A DNA stretch of 64,000 bases from PNNG01 sp964577055 (GTDB lineage: Bacteria > Bacteroidota > Bacteroidia > UBA7662), in the NCBI GenBank assembly GCA_964577055.1, contig CAZNWC010000003.1, positions 62,001 through 126,000 of the forward strand, given 5' to 3'. Shown here one piece after another: positions 18,301-25,360 of the stretch; position 1 is the first letter of the stretch; every line of letters starts with the position of its first letter. The position numbers were made by a program, and so were the translations under genes. The notes beneath the pieces were generated by a model. It saw only the letters and a program-made list of their open reading frames with translations, had not been told where the DNA came from and did no database searches.

Positions 18301-19198
18301 CTTGGCGCTAATTTTGCCGCAGTGTGTGCAAAACGGTGCCATAGCCCTGGTACAAGGCAGCCCATCGGGTGGCACCTACTTAGGGCCTGGCGTGAACGGC
18401 AACCTATTCGATCCGGCCTTGGCAGGGGTGGGCAGTCATACCATCCGTTATGTGTTGAGCAACGGCAATTGCGCCGATACCGCCAGCACCCAAGTGGTGG
18501 TTACGGCAGCACCTCAGGCAAGCATCACGGCTTTGCCCAGTCTGTGCACCGATGGAGGCACCCGATTGTTGCAGGGACAACCGCAGGGAGGCAATTTCAG
18601 CGGGCCAGGCGTCAATTTTGGGGTATTCAATGCCCTCCAGGCCGGTCCAGGCGTGCATGATGTGCGCTACATCGTGTCGGTGAATGGCTGTACCGATACG
18701 GCCCTAATGCAGGTGGAAGTGTTGGCCACGCCGGCCCAACCCGAAATTACTGTGCAAGGCAGCCAATTGGTTTCGAGTGCACTCAGCGGCAATCGCTGGT
18801 ACCGCAACGGACAGCTGCTGCCCAACGATACGGGTCGCGTGCTGCTGCCAGCGCTTACCGGTAATTACCAAGTGCAGGTACAAAACGGCGGTTGTGTATC
18901 GCCATTGTCTACCGCTTTTGTCGTTTCGCAAGTCAGTGTAGCGCCACAAGGGTTGGCTGGGGTAGAAGTTTTTCCCAATCCCACCAGCGACCGCTTGCAA
19001 GTGCGTTGGGAGGCAGCCCTTTACCAGGTGCGCAACTTGGCGCTGTACAATGCCTTGGGACAAAAAGTACTTGAAACAGAAGTGCGCAGCCAAGGACAAG
19101 CCGCGATTGATGTGGGCACATTGCCCGAGGGCACCTACCAGCTGATGCTCAACGGAGATCGACAAACATTTAGTACAACATTTCTTATTCGCAGATAA
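15305..19198 (+). CDS. Secreted S8 (subtilisin-like) protease with PKD and repeat modules, T9SS sorting domain
   Basis: This is a 1297-residue exoprotease with a signal peptide at 1-20. The S8 domain spans about 95-460, with Asp 117 (VGEWDGG), His 147 (NHATHVAGT), the oxyanion Asn in SAGNN and Ser 364 (SGTSMSGP). A jelly-roll domain, PKD domains (about 575-650 and 840-915) and a MAM/concanavalin-like region lie after it. Three modules of roughly 75 residues follow, of the pattern GGxxSGPGVxxxxFxPxxAGxGxH. The C-terminal T9SS type A domain starts at VEVFPNPTSD. ATG 15305 is used; an in-frame TTG lies at 15293. The M43 protease gene starts at the very next base. Confidence 0.92.
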   Translation: MKYFLTLATALLISATAGFAQLQLPALQQVQQQLNASYRLQRQQLEKRAKEQGLPMRWKDDAGHEVELTGFDELGMPVYVITDNVVAANSTATSRVYPGGSLGYNLTGAGMTVGEWDGGATRLTHQELNGRAVQVDGATTLSNHATHVAGTLIGGGVQPNARGMAWEANLATYDWNNDNAEMTAAAQNGLLVSNHSYGQIAGWYSSGGVWYWYGTTSISETLDWNFGFYNSKAQQWDQIAVNNPFYLIVKSAGNNRNQGPSAGTSHQVRNANGQWVTSTTVRPRSGPYDCLPTYSVAKNILTIGAVNDLNNGWQSAAGVGMSSFSSWGPTDDGRIKPDIVGNGVGLYSSYSGSNTAYASISGTSMSGPNVAGSLILIQQRFQQVHNRFMRSSTLKALSIHTADEAGPDPGPDYMFGWGLLNTGRAVQLIDNVDAQSLLEEHTLEDQATWQLAASHPQAGPLRVSIAWTDPAATPPPASLNPSTRMLVNDLDLRLIHVPTNTVYSPWILDPANPSAAAQTGDNNRDNVEQVFVANAPAGEYLVVISHKGSLRQGQPQAFGLVATGLVKGLEANFTASSRFVCVGDTVQFASTSAGASQYAWSFPGANPTTDTTAQPRVVYNNPGIYPVSLAVSGLQGTDTLLRSTYMYVGRGVALPFTEDFENEAWEDRGWRIENPDSARTWALTNVGGSSTGSRAAFMDFYNYNQSGAIDRMTAPPVDLTGLGSASLQFRHAYRRYNSSTSDSLRIKVSVDCGQNWTTVLAVGGNTMATAAASTSNFVPATAADWCGAGSNLACFNVALDSFVGQPQVWVQFEAVNAYGNNLYIDDVVVTGVPNVLPQAALTQSVNRLCAGDSVQFGDVSTGLPNARSWLFPGGSPASSTDPQPRVAYPGAGTYNVSLIVQNVVGFDTLVIAQAVQVDALPSVSMAALPVVCSTDGVLTLTAGQPAGGYYSGTGVVGSQQFDPALAGPGLHDIIYTYTQNGCVANVTAQITVTATPQASLALILPQCVQNGAIALVQGSPSGGTYLGPGVNGNLFDPALAGVGSHTIRYVLSNGNCADTASTQVVVTAAPQASITALPSLCTDGGTRLLQGQPQGGNFSGPGVNFGVFNALQAGPGVHDVRYIVSVNGCTDTALMQVEVLATPAQPEITVQGSQLVSSALSGNRWYRNGQLLPNDTGRVLLPALTGNYQVQVQNGGCVSPLSTAFVVSQVSVAPQGLAGVEVFPNPTSDRLQVRWEAALYQVRNLALYNALGQKVLETEVRSQGQAAIDVGTLPEGTYQLMLNGDRQTFSTTFLIRR

Positions 19199-21826
19199 AT
19201 GAAGCAGTTTTTTACGCTGTTAGCAGGGTTCATCCTGCTGAGCGGCCTCACACAGGCCCAAAACCAAGTGGTGCGTTGCTACACCACCGAAATGCAGGAA
19301 AACCTGCGCAACCAGGGGCAATGGCCCGAAACTGATGCCCAATTTGAACGTTGGCTGGCCGAAAAAATGCAACATACCGACTTGAGCACCGAAAATCCCC
19401 GCGTATTGCCGGTGGTGTTTCACATCATTTACCAGCAAGAAAACAACATCTGGAACATTTCCGATGCCCAGGTGATGTCGCAATTGCAGGTGCTGAACGA
19501 AGATTTTCTGCGCTTGAATCCCGACACCACCAACACACCGGCAGCTTTTCAGCCTTCGGCGGTGAATACGGGCATTTCGTTTTGTTTGGCCCAGCGTGAT
19601 CCGCAGGGAAATCCCACCACAGGCATCATTCGGCACCAGTTTGCCAGCACCACCAGCTGGAGTACTGGCACGTTTAACAGCACCGTGAAGCCGGCTACCA
19701 TTTGGGATCCTACCCGCTATTTCAACATCTGGATTGCCAATTTGAGCGGTGGTGTATTGGGTTACGCCCAATTTCCCACAGGTTCGGGTTTGCCCGGTTT
19801 AAGTGGTAGCGGTTCTGCCAATACCGACGGCATTGTGCTGTTGTACAGCTCGGTGGGTCGTCCGCCTTTCAATAATTTTGGAGGGGTATACAACCGCGGC
19901 CGGACCGCCACGCACGAGGTAGGCCACTACCTGGGCCTGCGCCACATTTGGGGCGATGGCGGTTGTTCGGTGGATGATTTTTGTGGCGATACCCCCGCCA
20001 GCGACGCAGCCAATTTTGGTTGTCCGGTTACCCACGTATCGTGCGGCTCTGTTGACATGGTGCAGAATTATATGGATTATACCGATGATGCCTGCATGAA
20101 CCTGTTTACCGCTGAGCAAACCGCTCGCATGATCACCGTTTTGCAGAACAGTCCACGCCGGGCCAGCTTGCTCACGGCCACCAGCTGTTTGCCGGCGGTG
20201 CAACGCCCGCAAGGGGGATTTGCCCAAACCGCCGATACCATTTGCGTGGGAGGCAGTTTGAGCTTTAGCGATTTATCTACCAATCAGCCTACCCAATGGT
20301 TGTGGCAATTTGCCGGCGGCACCCCTGCTACCGATACCACCCCCAATCCAACGGGTATTGTTTACACCACCCCCGGAACCTACAACGTCACCCTCATTGC
20401 CAGCAACGGTGCCGGCAGCGATACCGTGGTGCGCAATTTGGCGGTGGTGGTGCAAGCCAACATTCAGGCCCAGTTGGCATCACTTGACAGTGTTTGTGCT
20501 TCTGACCTGCCGACCGTACTCACAGCTGGTTTTCCGCGCGGAGGTATTTACAGCGGTCCGGGCGTGAGCAACGACAGCTTATTTAATCCCGCAGCAGCAG
20601 GTGCTGGTGTGCACCAAATCATCTACACCCTGCCTGGTTGCGGCAGCAGCGATACCGCCTTTGTAACGGTATTGGCTGCCCCTGGTGCTCAATTGCAGGG
20701 CTTGGCACCAGCTTATTGCCTCAATGCGGCTGCGGTAGCCTTGAGCGGACAACCCGCCGGAGGGGTGTTCAGCGGTCCGGGCGTTTCGGCAGGCCAATTT
20801 GTGCCTGCACAAGCCGGCACCGGCACGCACACCTTGCGCTATACCACCACCAACAGCCTCGGCTGCCAATCGGTCGACAGCGTGACCGTGCAGGTGAATG
20901 CGTTGCCTGCAGTGAGCGTACCTGTGTTGCAGCCGGTATGTGTGACCACACCCTTTTTGGTGCTCACAGGGGCGAATCCTCCCGGTGGCACTTGGTCGGG
21001 ACCCGGTGTGTCGAACGACACCCTTTATCCGGCTGTGGCAGGAGCGGGTACCGTTGTGCTTACGTACACCCGTCCGCCCGCCACAAATACCGGTTGCACC
21101 AACAGCGCCACCGTTCAAATGACCATCAACCAGCCGGCCAATGTGACTTTCCAACCGGTGGCCGATGTGTGTTTGCGGGGCAACAACGTTTTGTTGAACC
21201 AAGCCAGTGTGCCAGGGGGCAATTACAGCGGTCCAGGCGTTAATTTCGGCATTTTTAATCCCACCCAAGCCGGCCTGGGCGTGCATACCATCCAGTACAG
21301 CGGCAACAGCGGCGGTTGTGCAGTGGGGGGCAGTTTCACCATTCGTGTGATCACCGCCGATACTCCTGCCATTGCCGCACTGGGCGCCGACAGTTTGCAG
21401 GCAAGCGTTGTAGGCAGCGCCTACCGTTGGTACCGCGATGGCATTCAACTCATGAACGAAAGTGCCAGAAGCATCCGGCCTTTGGTGAGCGGTGTTTACC
21501 GGGTGGAAGTATTGCAGGGGGGCTGCTGGTCGGAAGGAAGTGCCGATTTTGCGTACTTCATGACCTCGGTACAACCCCTGGGGGCCGCTGAGCTGAAGGT
21601 GTATCCCAATCCATCGCAGGGTTTGTTTGTGGTAGAACGGCCGGCTGGTGAAACAGCTGCCTACACGCTCGAATTGCGCGATGCCCAAGGACGCCTGGTG
21701 CAGCAATGGACCGGCACTGAAGCACGCCTGGAGCTCGATGTACAAACCGCCGCCCCCGGCGTTTACCTGCTGCGTTACAGCAGTGGCAACGCGCCAGCGG
21801 TGCACACCCGTTTGATCAAGCAATAA
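19199..21826 (+). CDS. Secreted M43 (pappalysin/cytophagalysin-type) metalloprotease, T9SS sorting domain
   Basis: This 875-residue protein has a signal peptide at 1-20 and a propeptide region. The M43 domain carries the extended zinc motif HEVGHYLGLRH at 239-249 and the Met-turn NYMDYT near residue 290. A PKD domain (about 340-420) comes next, then four GPGV modules like those in the preceding S8 protease. An Ig-like stretch (YRWYRDGIQL) and a T9SS type A sorting domain beginning LKVYPNPSQG finish it. The ATG follows the preceding TAA with no gap, so the two proteases are probably made from one mRNA and exported by the same route. Confidence 0.92.
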   Translation: MKQFFTLLAGFILLSGLTQAQNQVVRCYTTEMQENLRNQGQWPETDAQFERWLAEKMQHTDLSTENPRVLPVVFHIIYQQENNIWNISDAQVMSQLQVLNEDFLRLNPDTTNTPAAFQPSAVNTGISFCLAQRDPQGNPTTGIIRHQFASTTSWSTGTFNSTVKPATIWDPTRYFNIWIANLSGGVLGYAQFPTGSGLPGLSGSGSANTDGIVLLYSSVGRPPFNNFGGVYNRGRTATHEVGHYLGLRHIWGDGGCSVDDFCGDTPASDAANFGCPVTHVSCGSVDMVQNYMDYTDDACMNLFTAEQTARMITVLQNSPRRASLLTATSCLPAVQRPQGGFAQTADTICVGGSLSFSDLSTNQPTQWLWQFAGGTPATDTTPNPTGIVYTTPGTYNVTLIASNGAGSDTVVRNLAVVVQANIQAQLASLDSVCASDLPTVLTAGFPRGGIYSGPGVSNDSLFNPAAAGAGVHQIIYTLPGCGSSDTAFVTVLAAPGAQLQGLAPAYCLNAAAVALSGQPAGGVFSGPGVSAGQFVPAQAGTGTHTLRYTTTNSLGCQSVDSVTVQVNALPAVSVPVLQPVCVTTPFLVLTGANPPGGTWSGPGVSNDTLYPAVAGAGTVVLTYTRPPATNTGCTNSATVQMTINQPANVTFQPVADVCLRGNNVLLNQASVPGGNYSGPGVNFGIFNPTQAGLGVHTIQYSGNSGGCAVGGSFTIRVITADTPAIAALGADSLQASVVGSAYRWYRDGIQLMNESARSIRPLVSGVYRVEVLQGGCWSEGSADFAYFMTSVQPLGAAELKVYPNPSQGLFVVERPAGETAAYTLELRDAQGRLVQQWTGTEARLELDVQTAAPGVYLLRYSSGNAPAVHTRLIKQ

Positions 21827-21833
21827 GCCATCT

Positions 21834-21880
21834 ACGCAGCTCGGGAGCAAGTCCAAGACTCCCGGGCTGCGTTCTTTTTT
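21834..21880 (+). terminator. Intrinsic terminator after the protease pair
   Basis: A fourteen-pair stem, ACGCAGCTCGGGAG against CTCCCGGGCTGCGT with one G-T pair, closes an eleven-base loop. The sequence TTCTTTTTT follows. Confidence 0.9.
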
Positions 21881-21924
21881 GTGCATTGCTGGCAGCGTGC
21901 TAAATTGCAACACAACCGCATTGT

Positions 21925-22227
21925 ATGGAACGTATTCAAAGCTTCAAGGAATTTTATCCTTATTACCTCAGCGAACACAGCAAACCTGCTACCCGGGCCT
22001 TGCACTATGTGGGCACCAGTTTGTTTTTCATCCTATTGATCACCGGCTTGGTGCGCGGCAAATGGTACTATTTTGCCTTGTTGCCCATCATGGGCTACGG
22101 ATTTGCTTGGGTAGGCCACTTTTTTGTAGAAAAAAACAAGCCCGCTACCTTCCAATACCCCTTGTGGAGCCTGGCAAGCGATTTTGTGATGTATTTTCAG
22201 TGGATCAGCGGCCGGCTCAAGGTGTAA
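21925..22227 (+). CDS. Mpo1-like / DUF962 membrane protein
   Basis: This is a 100-residue protein with two or three hydrophobic segments. It begins with SFKEFYPYYLSEHSKPATRALHYVGT and contains WVGHFFVEKNKPATFQYP, which is the DUF962 signature. Yeast Mpo1 is an iron(II) dioxygenase that shortens 2-hydroxy fatty acids. Its conserved His residues have counterparts here (EHS, LHY, GHF). Activity in bacteria is inferred only. It is a single gene between two terminators. Confidence 0.88.
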   Translation: MERIQSFKEFYPYYLSEHSKPATRALHYVGTSLFFILLITGLVRGKWYYFALLPIMGYGFAWVGHFFVEKNKPATFQYPLWSLASDFVMYFQWISGRLKV

Positions 22228-22266
22228 TGGACACAAGGCAGCTAAAATGCCTGCAGCTAAAAAAGA

Positions 22267-22291
22267 AAAGCCCCCGCAATGCAGGGGCTTT
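22267..22291. terminator. Bidirectional terminator between convergent genes
   Basis: The stem AAAGCCCC and GGGGCTTT is extended by GC/GC after one mismatch. On the minus strand the stem is followed by TTTTCTTTTTT, a strong T-tract for the DUF5606 gene. The plus-strand T-run is weak. Confidence 0.8.
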
Positions 22292-22308
22292 GTTGTATTG
22301 TTTTGGGC

Positions 22309-22740
22309 TTAGGCTTTGGCAGCTGCTTCGGCTTCGGCAGCGGCTTTGTCGGCCGCTTCAAAATCGAGCAGGGGCGCCAGCATCACATACCATTTCATGA
22401 GTTTGCGCATATCGCTTACGTATACCTGTTCACGGTCGTAATTGGGTACCAAGGTTTCGAAACGGGCAATGATGGCAGCATTGTCGGCCTTGGCAATGTC
22501 GAGGTCGCTCAGGTCCACGTTATCGGCCTTCATGCGACGGAAAATATCCTTGAGGGCTTCCTGATCGGCGGCGGTGTACACGCTGATGTCGTCGAGCGCA
22601 GCCACTTTGCTGGTTCCGGGAATCACCGTGCGTTTGCCGGTGCCGTCGAGGGCTTCTACAATAAATCCACCCTTGGTGGTGCTGAGTACCTTATACAAAC
22701 CGGGTTTGCCGGTAATGTTCACAATGCCTTTTAAATCCAT
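22309..22740 (-). CDS. DUF5606 family protein
   Basis: This is a 143-residue cytosolic protein conserved in Bacteroidota. The N-terminal KGIVNITGKPGLYKVLSTT looks like a small SH3-like barrel, followed by an acidic helical region and an Ala/Glu-rich tail (AADKAAAEAEAAAKA). The family has no established function. The HTH gene lies 64 bases upstream on the same strand. Confidence 0.85.
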   Translation of the reverse strand: MDLKGIVNITGKPGLYKVLSTTKGGFIVEALDGTGKRTVIPGTSKVAALDDISVYTAADQEALKDIFRRMKADNVDLSDLDIAKADNAAIIARFETLVPNYDREQVYVSDMRKLMKWYVMLAPLLDFEAADKAAAEAEAAAKA

Positions 22741-22804
22741 ATTGCGCTTTTTTGCGGGCTGCTAATTTAGGCGAGTTGGCCGAATTATCATAATGCCCCT
22801 GGCC

Positions 22805-23161
22805 TCAACGTTTGCGCTCCTGCAACAATCGGTTCATTTGTTCCAGCAAGTCGGTGTATTTGTCTTTCCACAATTCCTTTTCACGCAAGGCCTGCGCCAG
22901 CTGCTCTTGCAGGTCGGTGAATTCCGACTCGCTGAGGTAATTGCCCTTGTAGGTGCGGTGGCCCGGATCGTTGCCCAGCAATTCGGCAAATGGATAATTG
23001 AGTTCCTGCCGCAAAAGCAAAAGGGTTTGGTTGTCGATGCTGGCCTTCTCAAAGAGGTTGTAAATGAACTGCCTGCTGCGGCCCAAACGGCGTGCGAGCT
23101 CAGCAATGGGCAAGCCACGGTCAACAATCACTTCTTTTACCAATTCGCCCGCATGCTTCAT
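22805..23161 (-). CDS. Small HTH (XRE-like) regulator with coiled-coil tail
   Basis: This is a 118-residue protein. Residues 5-55 form a helix-turn-helix (ELARRLGRSRQFIYNLFEK as scanning and recognition helices). Residues 75-118 are charged and heptad-like, probably a dimerising coiled coil. There is no ligand domain. A near-perfect 18-bp palindrome 12 bases upstream of its start could be its own operator. Targets are unknown. Confidence 0.82.
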   Translation of the reverse strand: MKHAGELVKEVIVDRGLPIAELARRLGRSRQFIYNLFEKASIDNQTLLLLRQELNYPFAELLGNDPGHRTYKGNYLSESEFTDLQEQLAQALREKELWKDKYTDLLEQMNRLLQERKR

Positions 23162-23172
23162 GAATACAAATG

Positions 23173-23190
23173 TGCCGCCATCTGGCGACA
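23173..23190. promoter_or_regulatory. Palindrome upstream of the HTH gene, possible operator
   Basis: TGCCGCCATCTGGCGACA is an 18-bp palindrome with one mismatched pair and a central TC. It touches a CACATTTG sequence on the minus strand that would be the -7 box of the HTH gene, so binding here would block that promoter. Confidence 0.5.
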
Positions 23191-23239
23191 GCTTTGTTTA
23201 CATATCGGCTTGCAAGTGTTGACAGATATGTCTATATTG

Positions 23240-23307
23240 CAGTAGAAAAGGCCGTGACTTGCCTTTGCCTCCATCAGCCGCCCTTCAGCAAGGCGGCTCT
23301 TTTTTTA
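23240..23307 (+). ncRNA. Possible small RNA with two hairpins
   Basis: No plus-strand gene is present here, yet there is a good plus-strand intrinsic terminator: AGCCGCC, a nine-base loop, GGCGGCT, then seven T after a C. Just before it AAAGGC and GCCTTT pair around an eight-base loop. Upstream, TTG (23210) and TATATTGC (23232) are 20 bases apart and make a plausible promoter with two deviations in the -7 box. The transcript would be 60-70 bases and would run into the 3' end of purF. Confidence 0.35.
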
Positions 23308-25200
23308 GTACGAACGCTGGTTGTTCTTCTCCATAAAATTGATGAAGGCGCGGTTCACCACCCGGGTGCCACCAGGCGTAGGGTAATTGCCGCTGAAATA
23401 CCAATCGCCCGAGTGGGCCGTGGCCTGGTGCAGGTTGCCAATGGTTTGGAAAATCACTTCTACCGGTATATCCATGCCGGCAGGGGTGACCAACTGCGCA
23501 ATTTTGGCGCTTATTTCGGCATCGCTGAAAGGCTCGTAGATTTTTTTCACGTGGTTCACCATCTTTTCGGCAGGCAGCTTCTCCTGGCTTTTGCACAGCA
23601 GGTACACATCGTTGATGAGGTTCCACATGCCACGCTCTTCTAACAAGGCAATGGCGGCACGGAAAGCCACAAATTCACCCATGCGGCTCATGTCGATGCC
23701 GTAACAGTCGGGGTAACGAATTTGCGGGGCCGAGCTCACAATCACAATCTTTTTGGGTTGCAAGCGACCCAGTATGGTGATGATGCTTTGTTTGAGGGTG
23801 GTGCCCCGCACAATCGAATCGTCGAGCACCACCAAATGGTCTTGGTGGGGCTGTAAAATGCCAATGGTGGTATCGTATACATGGGCCACCAGTTCGTCGC
23901 GCTGGCTGTCGTCGGTGATGAAGGTGCGCAGTTTGGCGTCTTTGATGGCGGCTTTTTCTACACGTGGGCGCAGCTCGAGCAGGCTTTTGAGTTGTTCGGC
24001 CGACATGCCGGGTTGTGCAGCAATTTGTTGGGCCTTGTACTGGTTGAGGTAGTCTTCAACCCCTTTTACCATGCCGTAAAAAGCGGTTTCGGCGGTATTG
24101 GGAATGTAGCTGAATACGGTGTTTTGCAAGTCGCTTTTCACCGACTTCAGTATTTGTGGCACCAGCAATTCGCCCAGTTTTTTGCGTTCGTTGTAAATGG
24201 CAATGTCGTTGCCGCGCGAGAAATAAATGCGCTCAAAACTGCAGTAGGCGGGTTTTTGTGGGGCTATGATTTCGTCCATGCTCAAATGCCCGTTTTTGCG
24301 GATGATGAGGGCATGGCCGGGTTTTACTTCTTTGATGGTTTCAACCGGCACATTGAAGGCCGTGAGAATGGCCGTGCGCTCTGAGGCTACTACGGTAACT
24401 TCTTCGTCTTCGTAAAAATAGGCCGGACGAATGCCGTGCGGGTCGCGCAGCACAAAGGCATCGCCGTGGCCAAACAAACCGGCCATGGCATAACCACCAT
24501 CCCAATGTTTGCTCGCTCGCTTGAGGATGCGCACAATGTCGAGCTCGCGGGCAATGCGCTCTTGTATGTCGGTTTTGCTCAGTCCTTCGCTTTTGTAGCG
24601 GGCCATGAGCTCTTCGTTTTCTTCGTCGAGGAAATGGCCGATTTTTTCCATCACCGTAACGGTGTCGGCTTTTTCTTTGGGGTGTTGTCCCAAAGCCACC
24701 AATTGGTTGAAGAGTTCTTCTACATTCGTCATGTTGAAGTTACCGGCCACCACCAGGTTACGGGTTTTCCAATTGTTTTGGCGCAAAAAAGGATGGCAGG
24801 CTTCGATGGTGTTTTTGCCGTGCGTGCCGTAGCGCAGGTGGCCCAGCAGCAATTCGCCCAAATAGGGCAGCTCGCTTTGCATGCGGCTTACCTGCTCAAA
24901 AATACCCGGGTCGGCTTCGCGGGCCTCCTCAAAATTGGCGTAAATGCGGCTAAAAATATCTTTGATCGGTTGTGCATGTACGCTGCGTACCCGGCTGATG
25001 TAGCGTTCACCCGCCGGCACATTCAGCTTGATGCTGGCCATGCCAGCGCCATCCTGACCGCGGTTGTGCTGCTTTTCCATGAGCAGGTACAATTTGCTGA
25101 GGCCGTAAAGTGCCGAGCCGTATTTTTCGTGGTAATACGAGAGCGGCTTCTTCAGCCGGAGGAGTGCGATACCACACTCGTGTTTGATTGCATCGCTCAT
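23305..25200 (-). CDS. purF: Amidophosphoribosyltransferase-family protein (PurF-like, long form)
   Basis: This 631-residue enzyme would transfer ammonia from glutamine to PRPP, the first committed step of purine synthesis. The N-terminal class II amidotransferase domain has Cys 9 (HECGIALL), HNRGQDGAG, GHLRYGTHG and the RDPHGIRP motif. The C-terminal phosphoribosyltransferase domain has the PRPP loop VVLDDSIVRGTT. It is about 120 residues longer than E. coli PurF, as in other Bacteroidota long-form paralogues. The nucleophile sits behind eight residues that would need removal if it works like B. subtilis PurF. A second, standard PurF could exist elsewhere. Confidence 0.85.
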   Translation of the reverse strand: MSDAIKHECGIALLRLKKPLSYYHEKYGSALYGLSKLYLLMEKQHNRGQDGAGMASIKLNVPAGERYISRVRSVHAQPIKDIFSRIYANFEEAREADPGIFEQVSRMQSELPYLGELLLGHLRYGTHGKNTIEACHPFLRQNNWKTRNLVVAGNFNMTNVEELFNQLVALGQHPKEKADTVTVMEKIGHFLDEENEELMARYKSEGLSKTDIQERIARELDIVRILKRASKHWDGGYAMAGLFGHGDAFVLRDPHGIRPAYFYEDEEVTVVASERTAILTAFNVPVETIKEVKPGHALIIRKNGHLSMDEIIAPQKPAYCSFERIYFSRGNDIAIYNERKKLGELLVPQILKSVKSDLQNTVFSYIPNTAETAFYGMVKGVEDYLNQYKAQQIAAQPGMSAEQLKSLLELRPRVEKAAIKDAKLRTFITDDSQRDELVAHVYDTTIGILQPHQDHLVVLDDSIVRGTTLKQSIITILGRLQPKKIVIVSSAPQIRYPDCYGIDMSRMGEFVAFRAAIALLEERGMWNLINDVYLLCKSQEKLPAEKMVNHVKKIYEPFSDAEISAKIAQLVTPAGMDIPVEVIFQTIGNLHQATAHSGDWYFSGNYPTPGGTRVVNRAFINFMEKNNQRSY

Positions 25201-25228
25201 GCCGGGGCGCGATTTTTTTTAGAAAGCA

Positions 25229-25236
25229 CAAAAGTA
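25229..25236 (-). promoter_or_regulatory. -7 box (TACTTTTG) of the purF-like gene
   Basis: An exact TAnnTTTG match on the minus strand lies 28 bases before the ATG at 25200. No convincing -33 element is seen. No purine-type riboswitch fold was recognised in the short leader. Confidence 0.55.
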
Positions 25237-25345
25237 CGGAATTCCAACGCAGACCGGAAACCTTATGGCAACGCAACAAAACCACCGCCCACTTCGTTCC
25301 ATGAAGGTTGTTGCGCAAAGCCGTGCACCGCTTGCCGATTTGCCT

Positions 25346-25353
25346 TAGTTTTG
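25346..25353 (+). promoter_or_regulatory. -7 box (TAGTTTTG) of porZ
   Basis: An exact TAnnTTTG match ends seven bases before the ATG at 25361. This implies a very short or absent 5' leader. Confidence 0.55.
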
Positions 25354-25360
25354 TAAAACC

